DNA of 59,277 nucleotides from Pyrinomonadaceae bacterium (GTDB lineage: Bacteria > Acidobacteriota > Blastocatellia > Pyrinomonadales > Pyrinomonadaceae). The notes beneath the pieces are model-generated. The model saw nothing but the letters and a program-made list of their open reading frames with translations. It was not told the DNA's origin and made no database searches. A program made the position numbers and the translations under genes. The stretch lies in NCBI GenBank assembly GCA_017983495.1, contig JAGOBH010000007.1:1-59277 (forward strand). Direction: 5' to 3'. This document shows positions 45,713-53,227 of this stretch, in pieces (positions within the stretch are counted from its first letter, which is position 1; each line of letters starts with the position of its first letter).

Positions 45713-47110
45713 CTATTCGACTAACTCGCCGATCTCTTTGTGCAGGGTGTCGCGTTGAACGAGGAGGCGTAAGAATAACGCACGTTGGCGGAAGAGGAGC
45801 CACGCCGACCTTAGCCAGACGCGCATGTCGATCAGCGTTTCCGACGAACGTAATGCGATATAGCCGCAAACAACGGTTGCCGCAGTCGACACGAGTGCGA
45901 TCTGCCAACCGAAGTAATACCAGACGACCGAGGCGACGACGGCCCAAGTCAGCGGCATAAGGCCGAGTGAGGCGATAATGGTCGAACTCGAACCGGCAAA
46001 GTCGGTGTCATGCGTTTTGAAAATTCGCCCGATGAGATTCGAAAAGACGTACGCGGGGGAATGAATGATCGCTCCGACGATCGCAAAGGGAGCGAACACG
46101 ATCAAGAATATGAGACGCAAAACCAAATAGCGGAAAACATACCACGTCGGATGCTGCAAGATCGACAAGCCCTCGGTCGTGAGCCCGCTTACTTTCAGAT
46201 CGTTTTCGTAACGCGTGACCTTGGCGTCCAGTTCGAGCATCTTCTGCGGATCCTCTTTTTCGAGGAGAGCGTATTTTGCCGCCAAATTTTGCAGTCTTTG
46301 GACAGATTGGGTCAGGGTCTTTTTGAAGATCAGATTTTCGAAGACGGACGAAAACAATGCCTCGGCCCTCAAGACCGCGTCGAGATCGGTCTCAGTCTCA
46401 AGATTCAAGGTTACGTCGCGCAGGCGTTTTTCGATCTTCTCCGTAAGAATAGCAACCGCGTCACGCGGGGGTTCGCCGTTTGCATCAAGTTCGATCGGCT
46501 CAACATCGAAGATCTCGCCATAACGGATCAACGCCTCGCTTCGGAACGAAGTTTTGGACGTGTAGTAGAGGCCCACCGGAACTATCTTCAAGCTCGTCGG
46601 AGCGGACGGATCCGAAACGGCACCGAGGGCGATCCGGGCGGCGCCGGTTTTCATCTTCTGCAGCTGCGGCTCGTCGTGCGAGGTGCCCTCGGGAAAGATA
46701 GCAATGCAGCGTCCGCGTCGTAGCAGTTCGAAACAGTTGTCGAATGTCACGGCATTGCTCTCCGATCTTGCGCCCGCATCAATGCGACGGTAAACCGGCA
46801 AGATCTCAAAAGTCCGAAGCAGAAACGCGCCGATCGGATTGTCGTAAAGCGTTGATTTGGCGAGAAAGGAAACGCGTCGCGGCAATGATACGAATACGAG
46901 AGCCGGATCTACAAGTCCGTTCGGATGATTTAGAACGAACAGCAGGGCACCCTCCGTCGGGACGCGTTCAACATTTACGACCTCGATCCGACGAAAAAAC
47001 AACCGCAAAGCAATACTGATGATCGCGTGAATAAGCTGCCGCACCACCGACGCACCTCTGCCGAGGTATATCATCTGCCAAAATCGAATTGTCCTTACGC
47101 TCTCCTGCAT
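45713..47110 (-). CDS. PlsC-type 1-acyl-glycerol-3-phosphate acyltransferase family protein
   Basis: A 465-residue protein. The acyltransferase block carries the catalytic NHPNGLVDPALVF (NHx4D) motif, SFLAKSTLYDNPIGAFLL and the glycerophosphate-binding FPEGTSHDEPQL motif. Downstream there is a helical region (residues ~250-300) and three or four hydrophobic helices in the C-terminal third, which longer family members have. It would transfer an acyl chain to lysophosphatidic acid or another lipid at the membrane. It is in the same orientation as the gene at 47198, with an 87-base gap. Confidence 0.88.
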   Translation of the reverse strand: MQESVRTIRFWQMIYLGRGASVVRQLIHAIISIALRLFFRRIEVVNVERVPTEGALLFVLNHPNGLVDPALVFVSLPRRVSFLAKSTLYDNPIGAFLLRTFEILPVYRRIDAGARSESNAVTFDNCFELLRRGRCIAIFPEGTSHDEPQLQKMKTGAARIALGAVSDPSAPTSLKIVPVGLYYTSKTSFRSEALIRYGEIFDVEPIELDANGEPPRDAVAILTEKIEKRLRDVTLNLETETDLDAVLRAEALFSSVFENLIFKKTLTQSVQRLQNLAAKYALLEKEDPQKMLELDAKVTRYENDLKVSGLTTEGLSILQHPTWYVFRYLVLRLIFLIVFAPFAIVGAIIHSPAYVFSNLIGRIFKTHDTDFAGSSSTIIASLGLMPLTWAVVASVVWYYFGWQIALVSTAATVVCGYIALRSSETLIDMRVWLRSAWLLFRQRALFLRLLVQRDTLHKEIGELVE

Positions 47111-47197
47111 CGGTGAACACTATTCTGTCCCCTCGAACGCCCCGCGTCTAGTCATATCGCGTTTTAGCTATTTATGTTAGTCGCCGTTGCTTCGGTC

Positions 47198-47839
47198 TCA
47201 GGCGGTTGAATTGCTCTGTCCGAAGGGCTTTAGATCGAGCTGCCAATCTCCCGGTTGGAACGTTGCGAGTTCGCCGTCGGCGTTTCGTTTGTAGAAGCGG
47301 ACCTGCAGCATTTCCATCACACGGTTCGGGTCCGGGCCGGCGTCGAGTTGGACCATTGGGCGGAATGTCGGCGGCCCCTCGAGGATCTTCGGCGTCCAGT
47401 CGATCCGGAGTCCGAGTTGGGAGATCAGCAGCCGGATCGCGGCCGCGGCCGTCCCGAGAAACTCGACATTGCCGGCCGTCGGGTGGGCGATAACGATGCG
47501 GTTGTGGATAAAGCGGTAGTGTGCGTTATCGTCTGCCTCAAAGTGGGCGGACACCTCCAGCGTCGTGCGCCGTGCCGCTGAATACAGCAGCCGAACCTTG
47601 CTCGCGTCCGCCACGGCCGTCAAAAGCGTCCAGTCGGCCGAACTCTTAGCCAGATCACGTGCGTCCAGTTCAAAATGCTCGGCCAGGCCACGGATCGCCA
47701 CCGCCAAACGCCCCGCATCGCGGGCCTCGTCCGACTTTGAGGCTTCCAACGCCTTTTGCTCCGTCAGAGCGAGGTTCAACCGCTCCCAAGGTTCGATCGC
47801 GCGGGTCTTTATTTCGTCAATCGGATCAATATTCTCCAT
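47198..47839 (-). CDS. Protein of unknown function
   Basis: Start taken at ATG 47839 (213 residues), not at 47941, because the longer N-terminus runs across the TGTCCCA repeats. A conserved-looking charged N-terminal helix (PIDEIKTRAIEPWERLNLAL) is followed by AVADASKVRLLYSAARRTTL, YRFIHNRIVIAHPTAGNVEF and a C-terminal RFYKRNADGELATFQPGDW. No signal or membrane segment is visible; it is probably cytoplasmic. The family was not identified. Confidence 0.6.
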   Translation of the reverse strand: MENIDPIDEIKTRAIEPWERLNLALTEQKALEASKSDEARDAGRLAVAIRGLAEHFELDARDLAKSSADWTLLTAVADASKVRLLYSAARRTTLEVSAHFEADDNAHYRFIHNRIVIAHPTAGNVEFLGTAAAAIRLLISQLGLRIDWTPKILEGPPTFRPMVQLDAGPDPNRVMEMLQVRFYKRNADGELATFQPGDWQLDLKPFGQSNSTA

Positions 47840-47921
47840 AAGCAACTTCTTGAATGAGGTATTGTACCTTTTACAAGTTGTCGACGCTAAGATCGGGAAC
47901 GTACGCGGGTCTACCACAGCA

Positions 47922-48192
47922 CTGTCCCACGACTGTCCCAATTTTTCGCCAAAATGGGACAGGGTAAATGTCTGAGTCTACGCCACTTAACCCCGATTTT
48001 GTCCCATTTGCTCGCGCGAGAACCTTGAAATGAGACGGTTTCGACGTAAGTGTTGTAAATAAACGGCTTTGATCGCTGACGGTCGTTTGTTCGTGGTTCG
48101 TTGTTCGTGGCTCGTCGTGTGGGTCCTTTTTCATTTTTTCACTCTTTACCATTTTCACTTTGTAACAATTACTTTCCCCGCGGGTGTCCCAT
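47922..48192. promoter_or_regulatory. Cluster of TGTCCCA boxes including one hairpin
   Basis: TGTCCCA occurs at 47923, 47934, 48000 and 48185, and its reverse complement at 47955. The pair at 47933-47940 and 47955-47962 forms an inverted repeat of CTGTCCCA whose flanking A/T bases extend the stem (one bulged base). Five copies of a 7-mer in under 300 bases between a minus-strand gene and pilA looks like an operator cluster. No regulator gene is adjacent. Confidence 0.45.
48084..48118 (+). repeat. Heptamer tandem repeat upstream of pilA
   Basis: TTGTTCG, TGGTTCG, TTGTTCG, TGGCTCG and TCGTGTG stand in tandem (five 7-base units; 48084-48097 and 48098-48111 are the same 14-mer with one change). 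It is non-coding here. The unit length is the same as in the pseudopilin tract at 3642-3669. Confidence 0.7.
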
Positions 48193-48609
48193 TGTGGATC
48201 TCAGTTCTTAAACATCCCGAGGGCAAACCCTCGCAGTACATGCGTAGGCGGTATATTGTCGCATAGACGGCACGCGAAAATCAACGATTACATTGCGATG
48301 CCGAAGCGTCCCGGGACTGACAGGAGCTCAGCGGATTCAACGCAACTATTCACCGAAACTACCTGCCGAATCAATGCTGGTGTGAACGAGAGCCTCGACG
48401 CAAAGATCATTTATCCCAGCACGATCGTTGACTAAGGGGTTTTTTGCCGACGGATATGTTTCGTGCAAAATCCGGCACATTGGGTGACAAATATCGGCAG
48501 TTTGCGGTGGATGCCAACGGCACCACGTGTATATATGACGAGCAAATTACCGCACAAAACCATTCATTTTATTCAATATAACTCCAAAACAGCTCCGAAT
48601 ATCAGTTCA

Positions 48610-48624
48610 TGGCACGTAGATTGT
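48610..48624 (+). promoter_or_regulatory. Sigma-54-like -24/-12 promoter for pilA, or palindrome
   Basis: TGGCACG at 48610-48616 and TTGT at 48621-48624 have the spacing of a sigma-54 promoter (consensus TGGCACG-N4-TTGC), 67 bases before the pilA ATG. pilA genes are often sigma-54 dependent. However, TGGCACGTA (48610-48618) is also the left arm of a perfect 9-bp inverted repeat with 48642-48650, so it may be an operator or hairpin instead. Confidence 0.45.
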
Positions 48625-48691
48625 ATTATCCCGTCGCGTAATACGTGCCACCGACCGGCTCAAAAATGAAACAGGAGAATTCTAAACACTC

Positions 48692-49183
48692 ATGAAAAAC
48701 CAAAGAGGTTTCTCACTCATCGAACTGCTTATCGTTGTTGTGATCATCGGCATCATCGCTGCCATCGCTATACCTAACCTGCTTGCCTCGCGGCGGAGTG
48801 CAAATGAAGGTGCGACAATTTCTGCGATGCGAACTTTGCACGGTGCCCAGATGACGTATGGCTCGACATACGGATCGGGCAGCTACTCAAGTACATTGGC
48901 CGACCTCCAGACCGTTAGTCTGATCGACTCGACGCTGGGTTCGGGCACAAAGAGTGGCTACAATTACACCGTTACCGCTAATGCACCTACAACTACGGCC
49001 CCGGCCACATTTTCGTTCAGCGCAGTCCCGACGACCACGTCCGGTGTTACTCAAACCGGAACGCGAAACCTGTGCATCCGCACCGAAGGCATCATCCGCT
49101 ACGAATCTGACCCCGGCCAGTTAGGAAGCCAGCTTGCGTATAACGAATGCGCCGACGGCGTGACCAACGTTTTCCCGCTGTAG
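48692..49183 (+). CDS. pilA: Type IV major pilin PilA
   Basis: A 163-residue pilin with a short leader MKNQRG and the processing site GFSLIELLIVVVIIGIIAAI (Glu5 present), then AIPNLLASRRSANEGA and a soluble domain with one disulfide loop near the C-terminus (Cys in NLCIRTEG and NECADG). AGGAG lies about 15 bases upstream. It builds the retractile pilus fibre; the assembly machine genes are not in this part of the window. A sigma-54-like motif lies upstream and a strong terminator downstream. Confidence 0.95.
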   Translation: MKNQRGFSLIELLIVVVIIGIIAAIAIPNLLASRRSANEGATISAMRTLHGAQMTYGSTYGSGSYSSTLADLQTVSLIDSTLGSGTKSGYNYTVTANAPTTTAPATFSFSAVPTTTSGVTQTGTRNLCIRTEGIIRYESDPGQLGSQLAYNECADGVTNVFPL

Positions 49184-49212
49184 AACCCTGTCAAACCCGA
49201 AGCTCCCCTAGT

Positions 49213-49259
49213 GCGATCAAGCCGCTGCGCTCAAAACGCAACGGCTTGATCGCTTTTTT
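49213..49259 (+). terminator. Strong terminator after pilA
   Basis: A 12-bp stem pairs 49213-49224 with 49242-49253, continued inward by TGCG/CGCA, and followed by TTTTTT at 49254-49259. It is 30 bases after the pilA stop. Confidence 0.93.
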
Positions 49260-49330
49260 ACATCTGGTCATGTCCCGTGGCCGGAGAGATCTGAGCGGAA
49301 ATGTCGCTACCGACCCGCAAACACGCGCGA

Positions 49331-49413
49331 AGCGGAAACCAGGGCTGTTAAGGAGCGTGCCGGCGTCGTGATCATTCAACCCGGCACGCTCGTACACACC
49401 ACTGGTCTCCGCC
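49331..49413. repeat. Dispersed repeat A, copy 1
   Basis: This 83-base block recurs at 54981-55063 and 57141-57224. The core runs from GGCTGTTAAGGAGCGTGCC to CCCGGCACGCTCG and contains an inverted repeat (GAGCGTGCC with GGCACGCTC, loop about 20 bases), so it can fold as a hairpin. Copy 1 and copy 2 differ at few positions. Confidence 0.8.
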
Positions 49414-49457
49414 ATTCCCCTCCCGCCTTCATCATTTCGTCAGGTGCATGCACCCAC

Positions 49458-49479
49458 AAAAAAACCCGCAAACACGGGC
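49458..49479 (-). terminator. Possible terminator of the minus-strand membrane protein gene
   Basis: Reading from the minus strand, GCCCG pairs with CGGGT (short, one wobble) and is followed by seven T's (49458-49464 on the plus strand are A's). The stem is short, so the call is weak. A degenerate copy of the same sequence occurs near 54957. Confidence 0.4.
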
Positions 49480-49538
49480 TTTCGAGCGTCCGACCGCCGC
49501 GTCGGCGTGAATTGGGTCGATCCCCGGAAACAGCGGGC

Positions 49539-49988
49539 CTAGAGCGCCGGCTTAGCCCGCGACCAAAGGACGAAATTCTTAAAAAAGTATATCCACGGAA
49601 CGGCGATCATTGCTGCCGGCACGCCGATGAATGCGGAGGTCATCTCGGCTGCTGCCGAACCGGCAAGCGTGCCTGAGCGCCATAACGGGAAGGCGACGAC
49701 GATCAGCCAGAGCGTCTTGTAAAAGACCATGAATACCATGATCGGCAGCATTTTCAGCGGATGGATCAGCCCTAAGATGCCCAGGGTCGCGTACGCCGCC
49801 CAAACGCACGTCGCCATCGCCCGGTACGGATCCCACGGCCCCTGGTGGTTGACGATGCCGGTCCATGCGTCCGTGGCAACGAAACCAGCCATCAGGAAAT
49901 AGAACATTCTAAGTAGATAGATATTGATCGGTCGAACGCCGTCGTATTTGACGTGATTCGGCGTGAAGATGTATTTGATGAATCGCAT
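49539..49988 (-). CDS. Small multi-spanning membrane protein of unknown function
   Basis: Start taken at ATG 49988 (149 residues); the upstream extension to 50123 is not convincing. It has about four hydrophobic helices (LLRMFYFLMAGFVATDAWTG, VWAAYATLGILGLIHPL, LPIMVFMVFYKTLWLIVVAF, AFIGVPAAMIAVPWIYFF). A basic C-terminus follows. The family was not identified. It lies beside repeat-rich sequence on both sides. Confidence 0.65.
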   Translation of the reverse strand: MRFIKYIFTPNHVKYDGVRPINIYLLRMFYFLMAGFVATDAWTGIVNHQGPWDPYRAMATCVWAAYATLGILGLIHPLKMLPIMVFMVFYKTLWLIVVAFPLWRSGTLAGSAAAEMTSAFIGVPAAMIAVPWIYFFKNFVLWSRAKPAL

Positions 49989-50105
49989 AACCTTGATTAC
50001 GATAGCAATTGGAAATAGGTTCGGGGAGTGGAAAGAAAGACTTCGTCTCGGTGGCGAAGCATTTTGTAAAGTACTGACTTTTCGCCGACGTGGTGGTGTG
50101 AGCAT

Positions 50106-50284
50106 ATGCCGCGTGTTCCACACACTCGGATATTCGGTGCGATGTTAACCCCACGGGAGTTCTGGCACACAAAACGAGCGAATGCCCACGGGAACGCCGC
50201 AACCGCCGCTCGCGACTCATCGGGACTCCACGCGGGGCTAAAGAAAGAGCGTGAGCTTTGCGGACTTAAGAATCGCAGAAAAGC
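50106..50284. repeat. Dispersed repeat B, copy 1
   Basis: Starts ATGCCGCGTGTTCCACAC and ends with GACTCCACGCGGGGC and a GCTTTGCGGACTTAAGAATC-like tail. Related copies begin at 51261, 55675 and 57241; this one has an extra internal segment. No protein is encoded in a consistent frame among copies. Confidence 0.7.
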
Positions 50285-50389
50285 AGGCCAGACCCCGATT
50301 TCCTATTGCCCGTTCCTTTGCGGCCCGGCCTGGCCTTGGGCTTCTGGACGTTGACGTTCTTACGACCCGGATGTATGATATGCGGCACG

Positions 50390-50992
50390 ATGGTAACGAG
50401 ACGTGAATTTCTGTTCGTAGGTGCAGCCGGTTTTGCGTTTTCGATGCTCGGATGCCGGACGCGCGAAGCTGTTCTCAAGATCCCGGAGGACGCCGAGGAG
50501 TGTTTTCACCTTTTCAAATTCTTTTCCGATCCCAACTTCGATCTTGAAAAGGCAAAGACCGGCCTTGGCATTACAGGCGAGCCAAAGGTGCTGCGATCTT
50601 CGGAAAGGTGGGTGCGAAATACATTCGAAGATCAAAAAGGTGTGGCCAAAAGCGTTCAGCTAAACACCACCACAGACGAACGCGGCGAATATCTTTCCGA
50701 CATCTACATTTACTACGCAAAGCCGGTGGGCTTCTCGCTCGCGACGATGAAGGCAAACTTTGGTGCCGGGAACGAACGGACAAAAAAGGTCCCTGTCTTT
50801 GGCGAACTCTCTCCGGCATCGTTTACCAATCTAATGCCCGGGCAAAAACAAAAAGAGGTCACCACATACAGCTTTTTCCCGGAACCACTTACGCCCGGAT
50901 CTATGAAGGGGGACGTGCTCATCACCAGCGACGCAACCTACTGGGACACCAAAATGGTCGAGTTCTTACGCTTGCAACGCCGTCCTGTTTGA
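50390..50992 (+). CDS. Predicted Tat-exported lipoprotein of unknown function
   Basis: Start taken at ATG 50390 (200 residues), giving MVTRREFLFVGAAGFAFSML, a twin-arginine motif (RREFL) followed by a lipobox ending in Cys (SMLGC). The mature part is mixed alpha/beta: DAEECFHLFKFFSDPNFDLE, RWVRNTFEDQKGV, GEYLSDIYIYYAKPVGFSLA and TTYSFFPEPLTPG. No family was recognised. The Tat signal suggests that it folds in the cytoplasm before export. The longer frame from 50306 is less likely. Confidence 0.65.
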   Translation: MVTRREFLFVGAAGFAFSMLGCRTREAVLKIPEDAEECFHLFKFFSDPNFDLEKAKTGLGITGEPKVLRSSERWVRNTFEDQKGVAKSVQLNTTTDERGEYLSDIYIYYAKPVGFSLATMKANFGAGNERTKKVPVFGELSPASFTNLMPGQKQKEVTTYSFFPEPLTPGSMKGDVLITSDATYWDTKMVEFLRLQRRPV

Positions 50993-51012
50993 ACCCCGTT
51001 CGCGTCGCCCTC

Positions 51013-51254
51013 TTTATCGCGGCTCGTCGGTTGCTCGCAGGATAGCTCAAATAACCGCAGTCTTAGGCATTATCTGGATCTTCGCGTATTCGATCGCGGG
51101 CCATCGGGTTATTCAAACTATGACGGAGCTTCCTTTCGCTCAGGGGCCGGCCTTTCAGTGGGCTATCACCGTCATAAACCTGATACTCTTCCTGGCCTTT
51201 CCCGCCGCTCTGCTCTTTATTCTGAGCCGCCCAAAGGACGATCCTCCCGCGTAA
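51013..51254 (+). pseudogene. Truncated duplicate of the membrane protein gene at 55183 (3' part only)
   Basis: From TTTATCGCGG at 51013 the sequence follows the 3' half of the gene at 55183 (from 55427) with roughly 90% identity by eye, and ends at the same stop (TAA at 51252-51254). The duplicate encodes YRGSSVARRIAQITAVLGII to SRPKDDPPA without a start, so it is a fragment. The match continues past the stop into repeat B, which shows that the duplicated block included the repeat. It begins only 20 bases after the Tat-lipoprotein gene. Confidence 0.88.
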
Positions 51255-51260
51255 GGCTGG

Positions 51261-51385
51261 ATGCCGCGTGTTCCACACGCTCGGATGGTCTAACCCCATG
51301 TTCCGCCCGGACTGGTCGGGACTCCACGCGGGTCCAAAGCCATGCCGGTCCGCTTCGCAAACTCGAGGATCACAGAAACGCATTC
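51261..51385. repeat. Dispersed repeat B, copy 2
   Basis: ATGCCGCGTGTTCCACACGC to GGGTCCAAAGCCATGCCGG and CGCTTCGC, the most compact copy. Close relative of copy 4 at 57241. It directly follows the truncated duplicate, as copy 3 follows the intact gene at 55183. Confidence 0.8.
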
Positions 51386-51571
51386 CTGACCCCGTTCCCC
51401 TTTTTTATTGAACGAGGTTATAGCTGTTTGCCGATGGTTACAAATGGCGCGGTGCTGTGCTGATCGGGGCGCGGATGGGCCGTTGAGAAAGGTTGGCAAC
51501 GATATATCGCCGCCGGATATCAAAGCTCCGATCCGGTTTGGTGTACAATGTCTGCAACCTTGGGCGAAGTT

Positions 51572-52072
51572 ATGAAAAAACTAATTTATTCAGTATCGAT
51601 AATGCTGTTGTTGGCGATTGCCTCCTTTGCGCAGAAATCGACCGCAGACCGGACTGATCCGAACTTCCGATTTGAGATCAAATTCACAAGAGACGGTAAG
51701 ATCATTAGGGGCAAGGCTCAGGAAATTGCCGGGCTCGGAGAGGATGCGCGCCCCGACGGCGACGGCAAATTTCGTGGGTATTGGAATGTGACGCTAAGGA
51801 ATGCCGTATTTACGTCAAACGATAACATAAACCTGCTCCTGCCTCCGTCTGACCTGTCTGCCAAGGTCTCTCCGGCTAACATTATCATCCGTCTGGTTGA
51901 TGAAGCCGGCAAAACGGCTATGGTCTGGATGCTCAAAGACGCTTTTGTCCGAGAGACGACAGGAGGTGTTTCAAACCAAAATACAATTTCATGGGACAGG
52001 TTCGAAATCCGCTACAAGGACATCGAGGTATTAGATGTCACAGAATTTGACGAACAGAACCCCGGCCAATGA
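51572..52072 (+). CDS. Sec-exported protein with phage tail-tube (gp19/Hcp)-like fold, divergent copy
   Basis: ATG 51572 gives a 166-residue protein with a signal peptide (LIYSVSIMLLLAIASFAQ). The mature part shares the plan of the gene at 54432: RFEIKFTRDGKIIRG, AQEIAGLGED, WNVTLRNAVFTSN, IIIRLVDEAGKTAMVWMLKD and AF near the end. Those elements (beta strands ending in a GL turn, VTLRNAVF, RLVDEAG, WxLKxAF) fit tail-tube proteins of the T4 gp19/Hcp type. The central W-containing stretch is replaced by a different loop. No other tail or type VI genes are nearby, so the role is unknown. Confidence 0.65.
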   Translation: MKKLIYSVSIMLLLAIASFAQKSTADRTDPNFRFEIKFTRDGKIIRGKAQEIAGLGEDARPDGDGKFRGYWNVTLRNAVFTSNDNINLLLPPSDLSAKVSPANIIIRLVDEAGKTAMVWMLKDAFVRETTGGVSNQNTISWDRFEIRYKDIEVLDVTEFDEQNPGQ

Positions 52073-52095
52073 CCGGCCGCTAGTCCAAATGAAAG

Positions 52096-52124
52096 GGCCG
52101 CGAGCATCATGTTCGCGGCCTTTT
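52096..52124 (+). terminator. Terminator after the divergent gp19-like gene
   Basis: An 11-bp stem pairs 52096-52106 with 52110-52120 (one G-T pair), loop TCA, followed by TTTT. It is 23 bases after the stop. Confidence 0.85.
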
Positions 52125-52259
52125 CTGTCGCCGAAGGTGACAAATAATAGAGCGTAGGGTACAACCCTACCAACGTTTGGCATATGCATTCGGTCCCTGA
52201 CGGGGACAAACGTCTTTGCAGCTCTACAACGAAGCCGGATATAGTAAGATTCATACATT

Positions 52260-52829
52260 ATGAAAAAAGCGACGTTGTTTCTCACTTTAGTTTGTCTTTC
52301 GGCGATCTTTGTTTCAGCACAGGATGGGCCGCCGCCGCCGGCACCTGATTATAGTCCTGAATCATGGAAGGAATATTCGTTCAAAGACGAAAATGTTAGG
52401 TTCCGTTTCCCGGTCGAGCCGAAGAAGACCGAGTTGACCGGCGGAAAGGGATTCCGTTTTGAGCGCAGATCGTTCATGAACTTTTCGCTGGAAATAAGCG
52501 ATGCAGGTATCGACGTTGGCACTAACAAAGATTCACAGAAGAAATACCTGATACTGATCTCTATGACATTGGAGGAATCAGCTAAGGATGATGGAACGAA
52601 GATCCTCAAAAACGAAGACACGACCGTTGACGGTAACCCTGCAAAATTTTTTGTCATGGAGTCAAAGGACGGTACCGTGACTCGTGCGAAAATCTTTATC
52701 CTTAAAGACAAGGTCTATTCGGCCCAGACCAGCGTCAAAAAAGGTCAGCATCATGGATTCAACTGGGAGAACGATTTCGAAAAGCCCGCAATGGCGTTTT
52801 TGGATTCGGTCCGCCTCACATTAAAGTAG
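52260..52829 (+). CDS. Exported protein of unknown function
   Basis: A 189-residue protein with a signal peptide (MKKATLFLTLVCLSAIFVSAQ) and a Pro-rich stretch, followed by a compact domain (WKEYSFKDENVRFRFPVEP, FERRSFMNFSLEISDAGIDV, NPAKFFVMESKDGTVTRAKI, FEKPAMAFLDSVRLTLK). The plan (strand opening FRFPVEP and ending in FLDSVRL) is common among Acidobacterial exported proteins. Function unknown; a relative of the protein at 42014 in plan only. Confidence 0.72.
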   Translation: MKKATLFLTLVCLSAIFVSAQDGPPPPAPDYSPESWKEYSFKDENVRFRFPVEPKKTELTGGKGFRFERRSFMNFSLEISDAGIDVGTNKDSQKKYLILISMTLEESAKDDGTKILKNEDTTVDGNPAKFFVMESKDGTVTRAKIFILKDKVYSAQTSVKKGQHHGFNWENDFEKPAMAFLDSVRLTLK

Positions 52830-53227
52830 TCTCGAAAAAACCGCCGAAATAATTGCCCGGCTCGACTGCCGACCGCGAAGCGGCACGTAGCCCCGTCGTT
52901 TACGGCGGGGAAGCGATGCTGTGAGATGCCCCAGCCCGTTTCAACGGGCTTACTTCTCAACTGGCTTAAGCCGCCGGAATTAAGTATGGGACGGTTGAGG
53001 CTTTGCGAAACACTGGCACGTATTCTGTGCCAGAAACCGCCCTCCGAATTTGCCACTCAACCCAACCCCACAGTGAACGACGGGGTTAAGTACCTATACG
53101 GGAAAACGCACAAACGCACGCCTGACGCCGTGCTTCCGTCGAACAGGCGATCGCAAACTATGGTTTGAAAAATCGGAGTTCGTGCTAGAATCTAGCAACA
53201 AAATTTAGCATTGCGGGAGGATCTCAA
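52830..53227. other. Intergenic region with three consecutive hairpins
   Basis: No gene. Three perfect or near-perfect palindromes stand in a row: 52891-52910 (CCCCGTCG with CGGCGGGG), 52933-52950 (AGCCCGTT with AACGGGCT, two-base loop) and 53013-53033 (CTGGCAC with GTGCCAG). A stretch at 53113-53137 (ACGCACGCCTGACGCCGTGC and on) is repeated at 55857-55880. The region may be a REP-like element or a structured RNA, and holds the promoter of the gene at 53228. Confidence 0.55.

Noticed and set aside
48298..48435. Short frame MPKRPGTDRSSADS... before pilA
   Set aside because: 45 codons without binding site or recognisable family; lies in non-coding sequence with repeats.
47870..48691. CRISPR array or tRNA gene in the long gap before pilA
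   Set aside because: Repeats are too short and irregularly spaced for CRISPR, and no cloverleaf could be drawn.
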